Shown here one piece after another: positions 21,625 through 28,850 of a stretch of 37,137 nucleotides of DNA. Origin of the DNA: JAWXBR01 sp034440235 (GTDB taxonomy: Bacteria > Bacteroidota > Ignavibacteria > Kapaibacteriales > Kapaibacteriaceae); contig JAWXBR010000003.1 of NCBI GenBank assembly GCA_034440235.1, forward strand, positions 1 through 37,137, written 5' to 3'. A program made the position numbers and the translations under genes. The stretch's first letter is position 1, and each line of letters begins with the position of its first letter. The notes beneath the pieces are model-generated. The model saw only the letters and a list, made by a program, of their open reading frames with translations. It ran no database searches and was not told the origin of the DNA.

Positions 21625-24564
21625 ATGCTTCCAAAGCCCCATTCGATAAAGCCTTTTTCGATAATGCCTATTTCGATAAAGCCCCACAGTAAGACCCTTT
21701 TCAATTCACGTTCAACTGCTCTGTTCAGCTTGTCACTTTCAACCTCTCTGCTAACGTTCGTGGTTGTTTGCATGTTTCCAACGGTTGCATTCGCTCACGA
21801 AGTACGCGGCATACTCGTAGACAGCGCAACACGCAAACCTCTTGCCGGTGCGCGCGTAATGCTGTCGCGCAGCATCGATACAACGGGCGCCATTACCACG
21901 AGAGACGGGTCGTTCACAGTAAAAAACGTTGTCGATGGACGTTGGCAACTACACATCAGCTATATCGGTTACGATACTCTCAGTAGGGGGCTTAGAATAG
22001 AAGGGGCTGATGTTGACTTGAGGCAACTTCTGCTTAAAGAAGCGTTTACATCTGATAGCGGTGTTGTAGTAGAAGCAACTGCAGTAGGGTCGGTGCAAAA
22101 AGGCGACACCGTAGAAATGAATGCCAAGGCATTCAAGACTGCAAAGGATGCATCGGCAGAAGACCTTGTGCAGAAGATGCCCGGAATTACGGTGCAGGAC
22201 GGAAAGATTCAGGCACAGGGTGAGCAGGTGAGGCAGGTGCTGGTGGACGGACGTCAGTTTTTTGGCGACGATCCGAACGCTGCGCTAAAGAACCTGCCTG
22301 CTGAAATGATAGACAAGGTTCAAGTGTTCGACCAAGGCAGCGAGCAGTCGCGTTTTACCGGTGCAATAGATCCGAACGGCAACAAGACGCTAAACATTGT
22401 TACAAAGCGCAACATGCGCAACGGACAGTTTGGAAGAGTGTATGGAGGCTACGGTGATCAGGAGCGATACAAACTCGGGTCGACAACAAACCTCTTTAAC
22501 GACGATCAACGCATTACGCTCCTCGCACAGAGCAATAACATCAATGAGCAGAATTTCTCTATAGAAGATCTCGTTGGCGCAATGGGTGGTGGTAGCGGCG
22601 GCTTCGGAGGGCGCAGTGGTGGTTCGCAGTCGATGCGTGGTGGCCACTCAGGTGCAGGCGGCCCAGGCGGAGGCGGGGGTGGCTTCAGAGGTGGCGGGGG
22701 AATGGGCGACTTCATGGTCGACCAACGCAATGGTCTAACAACCACACATGCCGGAGGCGTGAACTACTCAGAGAAGTGGGGAGCCAGTGTCGATGCGCAG
22801 GCCAGCTACTTCTTTAACTACAGCGAAAACGAAGCAGAGCAGTCGTTGCTGCGTCAGTTTGTATTACCCGACGCCATCGGACAGAGCTACGATCAGTCCA
22901 CGCTCAACACATCAACGAACATTAACCATCGCATGCGTGGACGTTTCGAGATAAGACTCGATTCGTTGAATTCGTTTGTGTTAACGCCTCGTGCGACGGC
23001 GCAGTTCAACAACGGACATAGTCTCGTCGACGGATTCAACCGTCAAAACGATTCTGTTCTAAGTACCACCAAGAACAACTTGGCAACTAACCTCAATGGA
23101 TACACGCTGAACAACGACCTGCTGTATAGACATCTCTTTGCAACACCCGGTAGAACATTCTCAACGAACGTTGCCATGAACGTTTCTGGTAACGACGGCA
23201 CATCTCGGCTGCGTTCCATAACATCGATACCAACAGACACCTCAGACACTAACGATAGTCTCGATCAGAACTCAGTATTGGATAAGTTTGCATTATCGAT
23301 TAACCCAAACATCACATACGCAGAGCCCCTTACCACGACATCGTCTCTTGCATTAACTGCCGAAGCAACAATCACAAGTACAGAATCAGATAGACAAACA
23401 AGCACCATCGACCGCATAACAGGCGCTTCATTGCTCGACCCGGCACTTACGAACACCTTCACGAGCACGTACACTCAGTATTCGTTCACGCCAACGTATC
23501 GTTGGGCTGATACAGGCAAGGTGTGGGGAGTTGAGCTCGGCGTAGCAGCACAGCAATCGGAGCTTACAAGCGACCAGACTTTTCCGACACCCTTCGATTT
23601 GCGTAGAACATTTTTCAACGTTCTGCCAAATGCATCTGTGCGATGGTCAATGGCTTCGGACAAAAACCTCCGTCTGAACTATCGTGCACGCACCTCACCG
23701 CCATCAATCGATCAGTTGCAGGACGTCATTAACAATTCAAACCCGTTGCAGCTAACAGTTGGCAATTCTGCGCTCGACCAAGACGAATCACATTCATTGT
23801 TCGCCAGGTATTCTGCGAACGACATCATAGCATCGACCTCGTTCTTTTTGTTTACCAATGCGACGCTCACAAACAACTATGTTGGGAATGCAGTGACGAT
23901 TGCAACTGCAGATACCATGGTTGCGCCGGGAATTGTGTTGCCACGCGGTGGACAGATTTCCAAGCCTGTGAATCTCGACGGTCAGTTCTCTTTGCGGTCG
24001 TTTGCTGTGTTCGGACTTCCACTTACATTCATCTCGTGTAATCTGAACGTGAATGGGGGAGTGCAGTACTCGCAAACTCCAGGTCTAATAAACGACCTCG
24101 AGAACAGATCCGACAACACAACAGGCAATCTCGGTTTGTCGTTAAGCAGCAACATCAGCGAAGACATCGACTTTACCATCTCCTCGCAGCTGGCTCAGAA
24201 CAGTGTGCGTAATAGCCTGCAAGCCGAGCGCAATTCCGATTTCACAACCATTACATCACGCTTGCGGTGGAACTGGAAAATCATCGGCGGCCTTGTATGG
24301 TCAGGCGACCTCGGTAGCACGCTTACATCTGGCTTCTCAGACGGGTTCAACCAGAACGTTGTACTCCTGAATTCTTCTGTAGCGTATAAATTCCTCGAGA
24401 ACGATCGTGCAGAGGTCCGTCTTTCAATCAATGACGTGCTGGGTCAGAACACCAACATCCAACGCACCGTGTACGACTCCTACACCGACGATATACGCAG
24501 CAATCTTCTGCAGCGCTACGGCCTGCTAACGTTCACGTATAACTTCCGCAACTTCGGCGGCTGA
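21625..24564 (+). CDS. TonB-dependent-receptor-like outer-membrane beta-barrel protein
   Basis: Order of domains: signal region with helix SLSTSLLTFVVVCMFPTVAFA; a carboxypeptidase-regulatory-like domain (HEVRGILVDSATRKPLAGAR...YIGYD); a plug-like domain (LVQKMPGITVQDGKIQAQGE, VLVDGRQFFGDDPNAALKNL, IDKVQVFD); and a large barrel to the terminal YGLLTFTYNF. A Gly-rich loop (residues about 310-360) interrupts the barrel start. This is the outer-membrane beta-barrel subgroup common in Bacteroidota, often without a classical TonB box, and its cargo is unknown. I start at ATG 21625, after the terminator; ATG 21664 is an alternative. Both lie in a pentapeptide repeat that lengthens the N-terminus. 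Confidence 0.88.
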   Translation: MLPKPHSIKPFSIMPISIKPHSKTLFNSRSTALFSLSLSTSLLTFVVVCMFPTVAFAHEVRGILVDSATRKPLAGARVMLSRSIDTTGAITTRDGSFTVKNVVDGRWQLHISYIGYDTLSRGLRIEGADVDLRQLLLKEAFTSDSGVVVEATAVGSVQKGDTVEMNAKAFKTAKDASAEDLVQKMPGITVQDGKIQAQGEQVRQVLVDGRQFFGDDPNAALKNLPAEMIDKVQVFDQGSEQSRFTGAIDPNGNKTLNIVTKRNMRNGQFGRVYGGYGDQERYKLGSTTNLFNDDQRITLLAQSNNINEQNFSIEDLVGAMGGGSGGFGGRSGGSQSMRGGHSGAGGPGGGGGGFRGGGGMGDFMVDQRNGLTTTHAGGVNYSEKWGASVDAQASYFFNYSENEAEQSLLRQFVLPDAIGQSYDQSTLNTSTNINHRMRGRFEIRLDSLNSFVLTPRATAQFNNGHSLVDGFNRQNDSVLSTTKNNLATNLNGYTLNNDLLYRHLFATPGRTFSTNVAMNVSGNDGTSRLRSITSIPTDTSDTNDSLDQNSVLDKFALSINPNITYAEPLTTTSSLALTAEATITSTESDRQTSTIDRITGASLLDPALTNTFTSTYTQYSFTPTYRWADTGKVWGVELGVAAQQSELTSDQTFPTPFDLRRTFFNVLPNASVRWSMASDKNLRLNYRARTSPPSIDQLQDVINNSNPLQLTVGNSALDQDESHSLFARYSANDIIASTSFFLFTNATLTNNYVGNAVTIATADTMVAPGIVLPRGGQISKPVNLDGQFSLRSFAVFGLPLTFISCNLNVNGGVQYSQTPGLINDLENRSDNTTGNLGLSLSSNISEDIDFTISSQLAQNSVRNSLQAERNSDFTTITSRLRWNWKIIGGLVWSGDLGSTLTSGFSDGFNQNVVLLNSSVAYKFLENDRAEVRLSINDVLGQNTNIQRTVYDSYTDDIRSNLLQRYGLLTFTYNFRNFGG
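21628..21687 (+). repeat. Degenerate 15-bp coding repeat (SIKPF/SIMPI/SIKPH)
   Basis: Three 15-bp units starting TCGATAAAGCC or TCGATAATGCC lie at 21643, 21658 and 21673, preceded by a degenerate unit (LPKPH). They encode a five-residue period at the N-terminus of the outer-membrane protein, before its hydrophobic signal. The middle unit supplies an ATG and may have shifted the start. Confidence 0.75.
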
Positions 24565-24633
24565 CATGAGTGTTCGTGACCGATTACTCCTGCGGCTAAC
24601 ATTAGTAGTCGTGATCGAAGATCTAATACGGCG

Positions 24634-24641
24634 TAGTTTTG
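24634..24641 (+). promoter_or_regulatory. -7 promoter element TAGTTTTG of the MFS pseudogene
   Basis: An exact TAnnTTTG match, followed by GCACCAAGAAT and then the decayed MFS reading frame. The TTTGCAC context is the same as at intact short-leader genes here. No ATG is left at the expected place, so the start codon seems lost. Confidence 0.5.
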
Positions 24642-24642
24642 C

Positions 24643-25462
24643 ACCAAGAATTCAAGCACGTCTGCTACTATTGACGCACCTGTACCAGAGAGAAAGTTTT
24701 CTGCTTACCAGGTTTTTGTGATTGTTATTCTTTCATTGCTGTTGTTCACGGTTATCCTGGACTTCATGGTGTTGTCTCCCTTAGGTGCGATCCCGATGCC
24801 TGAGCTTCACATATCGCCGGACCAATTTGACAGAAAGCGATTACTGCTGTTCTTCTACATCGGATTCATGCTGGGCGCTGTTCTATGTGCTCTGGCCACA
24901 GACTATTAGTTCCTGTTAGGCGCACGTATCGTTACCGGCGTGTTCGGCGGTGTTATCGGCTCAGTTGCCTTCGCAATCCTCGGCGACTTGTTCTCACCGT
25001 AGCAGCGGGGAACAGCCATGGGTTTCACGCAAATGGCGTTCTCGGGCAGTCAGGTACTTGGCATTCCTATTGGACTCTACCTAGCGAACCATTTCGATTG
25101 GCATGCTCCGTTCTGGATGATCGTAGGTGTGAGTCTCGTGCTAACGCTTGTTGTAGCAGTATGGCTAAAGCCCCTTAACGGACACCTTCTGGTGCGAATG
25201 GACAAAAATCCGTTTCCCCATCTTCTGCATACTGCAAGGCATCCGCGCTATTGGCCGGCATTCCTGGCAACGACGCTTCTTGCGACAGGGGGCTTTATGC
25301 TCATGCCATTTGGAAGCGCGTTTAGCGTCATCAACCTGCACATCACACTCGACCAGATTCCGAATCTCTTTCTTTTAACGGGACTCATCTCGTCGCTCTT
25401 CGGTCCACGGAGCGGCCGCCTTGCCGACAAATTCGGCAAGTACCCAATGTTTTTCGAACCGA
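24643..25462 (+). pseudogene. MFS transporter pseudogene
   Basis: One continuous frame encodes major-facilitator sequence with defects. The N-terminal helix (FVIVILSLLLFTVILDFMVL) and GAIPMPELHISPDQF join directly to DRKRLLLFFYIGFMLG, so roughly 25 residues (helix 2) seem deleted in frame. Two in-frame amber codons follow: 24907-24909 (ALATDY*FLLGAR) and 25000-25002 (GDLFSP*QRGTAMGF). Between and after them the sequence is well conserved (ARIVTGVFGGVIGS, SQVLGIPIGLYLANHFDWHAPFWMIVG written here in part). The frame breaks off after GKYPMFF near 25460, mid-protein, where the next gene's sequence begins. I see no start codon at the head of the frame. Confidence 0.85.
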
Positions 25463-25474
25463 GGGGAACAGGCT

Positions 25475-26737
25475 GTGTCACTTCCGGTATTTGAAGGTCC
25501 AGTAGTCTCGGTCGTACAAGACGCCCGTGATTCAACAACCTTCATTCACACAAAAAGTGGGTGGGGACTCATCGATTGGGGGTACTTGGGGCACATCGGT
25601 TTCCTCACAGATAACAGCGTTTACTTAGGAGGAGAGCGGCTGACGATCAGTTTTCAACCCGCAACGTTTATCAATGATTCACTAACCTCTGCTTTCGCGA
25701 CTTTTGATCAGACTTCCTTTTATGGCTATGTAAATCTCGATCGTGTTCGTGCAAGAAAATCGCCTGGTGGGATCTCAATCAGTCAGGGCTTTCCTTCCAA
25801 TAGCCAACGCCCAACCTATGCATTCTCGACGACGGGTGACACGTTGCGTTCCTTCGGACGATATGTTGATTACGGGCGATGTTCAACCGATACTACGATA
25901 GACAGCGCGAGTGGCGTAACTGGCTTTGTTCAACAAACGCCGTTCTACATCGTGGGAATGAATAGGTATGACAAAAATGACTGTGCATCGCACACGCTGT
26001 TGCCTCATCCTGTTGTTTCCATCTCCCCATACCGCGATCGTGTTTTATTCCTAAGCGCCGATAATTACATCCTGTCTGAAGCCACCGATTATAGTCGACA
26101 GTACGCGACGGTCTCACGGTCATATACTCAATCTCTAACATGGTCCGATTTAGGCAACACCGTCCGATTCGTAAAAGATCAGACCAAAATTGTTTCGTTG
26201 CATTCCGATGGCACTGTTGATTCAATCACAATGCCCGTCGGCATGCGCTCGAGTAGAACGACTTTATTTTGGTCGCACGATGGAACCATAGCAACGATGG
26301 TCGCCCACGACTCACTCGTGTCGTTCGACGTGCGCACGGGGTCGATCCTTCGTGAATACATTCATGCACCTTGGCTTCCCTACGTCTACCCGGCCATCTA
26401 TACGACGTGTCGTATAGGCAATGTTGATGGCCGCATCGTAGTATCACTACCAAACGGTTGTGTTGCAACCTTTCCTGGTATAACGCTCCCCATCACATCA
26501 TCTGTCAATACGTCTCCTAGCCCCTTTCGCCCCTTACAAGTGCATGGTGCGTGTATCGAGGGCGCAACACCGCAATGCGCAGTTACCATTTACTCGGTAT
26601 TGGGTGCGATTGTAATGCAAGGGAATGCAGACCACAACGGTACTTTCGATTTAACCGACAAGCGTCTGCCGCATGGAGCTTATGTGGTGGTGTATTTCAC
26701 TGCAGCGGGAGCGCGTAGCAGCCGCGTGTTGTTATAG
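25475..26737 (+). CDS. T9SS-sorted secreted protein, probably 5'-truncated
   Basis: The C-terminus (SVLGAIVMQGNADHNGTFDL...LPHGAYVVVYFTAAGARSSRVLL) is a type IX secretion sorting domain (type A). The preceding ~330 residues repeat strand patterns such as VVSVVQDARDSTTFIHTK and IVSLHSDGTVDSITMP, suggesting a beta-propeller. T9SS cargo needs a signal peptide, yet none is encoded: the frame runs back into MFS pseudogene sequence near 25460. I take this as a 3' gene fragment joined to the MFS fragment by a deletion. GTG 25475 is only the first start codon after the junction; expression is doubtful. An octamer AGCCCCTT lies at 26519. Confidence 0.7.
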   Translation: MSLPVFEGPVVSVVQDARDSTTFIHTKSGWGLIDWGYLGHIGFLTDNSVYLGGERLTISFQPATFINDSLTSAFATFDQTSFYGYVNLDRVRARKSPGGISISQGFPSNSQRPTYAFSTTGDTLRSFGRYVDYGRCSTDTTIDSASGVTGFVQQTPFYIVGMNRYDKNDCASHTLLPHPVVSISPYRDRVLFLSADNYILSEATDYSRQYATVSRSYTQSLTWSDLGNTVRFVKDQTKIVSLHSDGTVDSITMPVGMRSSRTTLFWSHDGTIATMVAHDSLVSFDVRTGSILREYIHAPWLPYVYPAIYTTCRIGNVDGRIVVSLPNGCVATFPGITLPITSSVNTSPSPFRPLQVHGACIEGATPQCAVTIYSVLGAIVMQGNADHNGTFDLTDKRLPHGAYVVVYFTAAGARSSRVLL

Positions 26738-26744
26738 CAAGTTC

Positions 26745-26778
26745 CTGACGATGCCAGTACCGAAATCTACATCGTCAG
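26745..26778. terminator. Inverted repeat between convergent genes
   Basis: CTGACGATG (26745-26753) and CATCGTCAG (26770-26778) form a perfect 9-bp stem with a 16-nt loop, in the 66-nt gap between two convergent stops. It may act as a bidirectional terminator, although no T run follows on the plus side. Confidence 0.5.
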
Positions 26779-26803
26779 ACCAGCATCTAGAGCATGTGCC
26801 TTC

Positions 26804-27994
26804 TTAAGGAAGTTTAACGACGTGGCCAATCGTTGTGCCATCCATGCAATGGACGAGATAAATACCAACAGGAAGCGACGACGTATCGACGGTGCCTGCG
26901 ACAGCATTGCACGGGATTGTTTCTCCATGCACACTAATACACACAACTTTCGCATCATGTAAGGGGCTCGCACTTCGTGCGAAGGGGCTGGTGCCTTGTT
27001 GCGATTGCACTTGTGTTATGGTAAAGACATCATACACCGGATTCGGAGCGATGACGAATTCGGATTGTACCTCAGAAGAACTGTTCGATGTTTTGTTGGT
27101 GAGATCGTTGGCAACTGACGTTACATAAGGCGGACCCACATAGACGATCATACGAGGTCCGTTCCGACGTGTCACGGCCGATGGGTCACCACCTCTTATA
27201 CCTAGCGATGTGTATGCGCCCCATATACCGAAAGCTGTTTCTGGTGCTCTCCACAACATTTGTCCGCTGCCGTAGAATTGAATGGTGCCGCCTTCATCCA
27301 CCAGCATGTTGCCGGTCCAGTTGTGCGTGTTGTCCGACGGAATGTCATTCATCCGAATGAAGTTCAGACCATCTGTGCTAGACCCCTGATAAGCCCCTTC
27401 CTGCGGAGCTCCGATGGGAGCGGTAATGCGCCACGTGCCGTTGTTGTACACGACTGCGGGGTCGATGACTGGACGTGTTGCGTTGTCGAACCGGATGCCA
27501 GGCTCGAATATGAAATGCACGCCATCGACGCCAACGGCCGAGTATGTGTTGACGACGGAGTCGAGTCCGGGACCCGATGGCAGGCGCGCGCTCGAAGAAA
27601 AATATAAACGTATACTATCACCAAAGCATACGATGGTCGGGTCGAACGGACGTTGATATCCTGTAGGCAAACCACTCACCACAATCGGTTCGGGCTGCGC
27701 CCAGGTACGTCCATCATCGAAACTCTTCTTCGTTGCTATTCTGTCCCACGTAGGCGTATTCCGCGGCTCTCGAAACCACTGAAACACGCAGTACATGGTG
27801 TCGGTGCCAGCCTTGCGCACCACACTCGGCACACCCGACGAATCCTGAAAGATCTGCGGTATGCCGAAGATGTCCGGTGAAATTTCTTCTGACCAAAGTA
27901 GGGGACTATTCCATGGACCGTTAATTTGTGCCGCGCACTCGTAATACGCCAGAACGAGAACGCAAGCGAGACATAAAGTAATTTGTAGTTTCAT
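26804..27994 (-). CDS. T9SS-sorted secreted beta-propeller protein (sialidase/GH43-like)
   Basis: The 396-residue protein starts with a signal peptide (MKLQITLCLACVLVLAYYE, cleavage near CAAQ). The body has propeller-like blades with SFDDGRTWAQP (a BNR/Asp-box), RPVIDPAVVYNNGTWRITAP and SSTDGLNFIRM, as in sialidases or five-bladed GH43-type enzymes; catalytic residues cannot be fixed by eye. The C-terminus (IAPNPVYDVFTIT ... LPVGIYLVHCMDG) is a T9SS type A sorting domain. ATG 27994 is chosen over an upstream start at 28147 because it begins the signal peptide and is preceded by TACTTTTGCAAA, an exact promoter match. Two AAGGGGCT octamers flank a hairpin within the sorting-domain coding region (26961-26989). 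Confidence 0.88.
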   Translation of the reverse strand: MKLQITLCLACVLVLAYYECAAQINGPWNSPLLWSEEISPDIFGIPQIFQDSSGVPSVVRKAGTDTMYCVFQWFREPRNTPTWDRIATKKSFDDGRTWAQPEPIVVSGLPTGYQRPFDPTIVCFGDSIRLYFSSSARLPSGPGLDSVVNTYSAVGVDGVHFIFEPGIRFDNATRPVIDPAVVYNNGTWRITAPIGAPQEGAYQGSSTDGLNFIRMNDIPSDNTHNWTGNMLVDEGGTIQFYGSGQMLWRAPETAFGIWGAYTSLGIRGGDPSAVTRRNGPRMIVYVGPPYVTSVANDLTNKTSNSSSEVQSEFVIAPNPVYDVFTITQVQSQQGTSPFARSASPLHDAKVVCISVHGETIPCNAVAGTVDTSSLPVGIYLVHCMDGTTIGHVVKLP

Positions 27995-27998
27995 TTTG

Positions 27999-28006
27999 CA
28001 AAAGTA
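27999..28006 (-). promoter_or_regulatory. -7 promoter element TACTTTTG, near-leaderless start
   Basis: Minus-strand TACTTTTG fits TAnnTTTG exactly and ends 4 nt before the ATG at 27994. The core TTTTGCAAAA is a palindrome, so the divergent yjbR gene might use the other strand (TCATTTTG, one base off consensus). Confidence 0.6.
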
Positions 28007-28031
28007 GCGATGGAAGGCAGCGCCCGAATCT

Positions 28032-28376
28032 ATGGGAACGAAGAAAGCCGATAAACCCCTTCGAAGAGTGCGCGAGTTCGCACTTGCTCTACCGAACACC
28101 TCGGAGCGATTGTCGCATGGCCAACCGACATTCTTCGTGAACAACAAAGTATTCGTGATGTTCTCAAAGAACTCTCACAACGATCGGCACGCAGAAATTG
28201 TCCTACCCACGCCTCCGCTTGTGAAGGCCGCACTCATCGAAGCAAAGCCGTACGCCTACTATCAACCTGCGAACGCAAGTAGAAAAAATTGGATCGGCAT
28301 AGAAGTGGCCGAAATCGAAGACGTAACGCTCAAGCACTTCATCGAAGAGGCGTGGAAGATCGTTATGAGCAGCTAG
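28032..28376 (+). CDS. MmcQ/YjbR-family protein
   Basis: The 114-residue protein matches the YjbR (DUF419) family: VREFALALPNTSERLSHGQPTFFVNNKVFVMF near the N-terminus (quoted in parts: ALALPNTSERLSHG, PTFFVNNKVFVMF), the ASRKNWIGIEV segment and a final helix, HFIEEAWKIVM. The fold (CyaY-like) is thought to bind nucleic acid, but no reaction is established. Length is normal and the frame intact. It is divergent from the T9SS propeller gene and convergent with the GNAT pseudogene. Confidence 0.85.
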   Translation: MGTKKADKPLRRVREFALALPNTSERLSHGQPTFFVNNKVFVMFSKNSHNDRHAEIVLPTPPLVKAALIEAKPYAYYQPANASRKNWIGIEVAEIEDVTLKHFIEEAWKIVMSS

Positions 28377-28436
28377 TTTCTATGCAGATGCAGTCGGAAA
28401 TGTATAAATGTACTTTTTCTTACTAACGGCCAAATA

Positions 28437-28779
28437 CTACAGCAGCAGCGACATAAACTCTTCGTCGAACGTCTCGCCCTGCCACATGTGGGTGTTCGGC
28501 TGACGTCCCCACATCACGAAGCCCACCGCTTCATACACGCGACTTTAGACGTTGCTCTCGATGAAGTCCGGCCATGCCGACGAGGCGTTCGCCATAGAAG
28601 CAACCCACCACGAAATGCTCATCTGCGCTCTCAAGCATTGGCAAGACCAGCTCACGTTGCAGTCCGTTGTCATCCTCGATCGAGGCTCCGAACGCAACGG
28701 GTGTGTCGATGAGCGCTTCGCGCCGCAAAGCCATGAAGGCTTCGGCGTCAGGGGGCAGCAGGGGGCGAATCATGTGCAT
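28437..28779 (-). pseudogene. GNAT acetyltransferase pseudogene (internal deletion and frameshift)
   Basis: From ATG 28779 or 28773 the minus strand encodes the start of a GNAT protein (IRPLLPPDAEAFMALRREAL, FGASIEDDNG, FVVGCFYGERLVGMAGLHRE) and stops at 28531. In another frame, downstream DNA (to TAG 28437) encodes a typical GNAT end: SRVYEAVGFVMWGRQPNTHM and then GETFDEEFMSLLL. The middle, including the acetyl-CoA-binding R/Q-x-x-G-x-G/A loop, is missing, a loss of about 45-50 residues. The junction is near 28540-28555. The promoter upstream is intact. Confidence 0.8.
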
Positions 28780-28819
28780 GGACTACAGTGGTCTTGGCGA
28801 ACTCTGAATGTTTACGCTG

Positions 28820-28827
28820 CAAAACTA
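28820..28827 (-). promoter_or_regulatory. -7 promoter element TAGTTTTG of the GNAT pseudogene
   Basis: Minus-strand TAGTTTTGCA matches TAnnTTTG exactly and lies about 40 nt before the GNAT start codons. It is back-to-back with the forward element of the STAND ATPase gene. Confidence 0.45.
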
Positions 28828-28836
28828 TCAATGCCG

Positions 28837-28844
28837 CATATTTG
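28837..28844 (+). promoter_or_regulatory. -7-like element CATATTTG before the STAND ATPase
   Basis: One base off TAnnTTTG and followed by GCCTCCG then ATG 28851, the same TTTGC-short gap-ATG layout as other starts in this window. It supports ATG 28851 rather than the in-frame GTG-type start at 28788. Confidence 0.45.
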
Positions 28845-28850
28845 CCTCCG

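Noticed and set aside
22560..22720. Gly-rich stretch in the barrel protein as a separate repeat element
   Set aside because: It is an irregular Gly/Ser loop common in this receptor subgroup, without a fixed unit.
24566..24720. Small plus-strand frame (MSVRDRLLLRLTLVVVIED...) after the barrel gene
   Set aside because: It overlaps the head of the MFS pseudogene and its promoter in another frame and has no recognisable domain.
24907..25002. TAG as a recoded sense codon (both MFS stops are amber)
   Set aside because: Other intact genes here end in TAG, no suppressor tRNA is seen, and the same gene has a deletion and lost ends, so plain decay is simpler.
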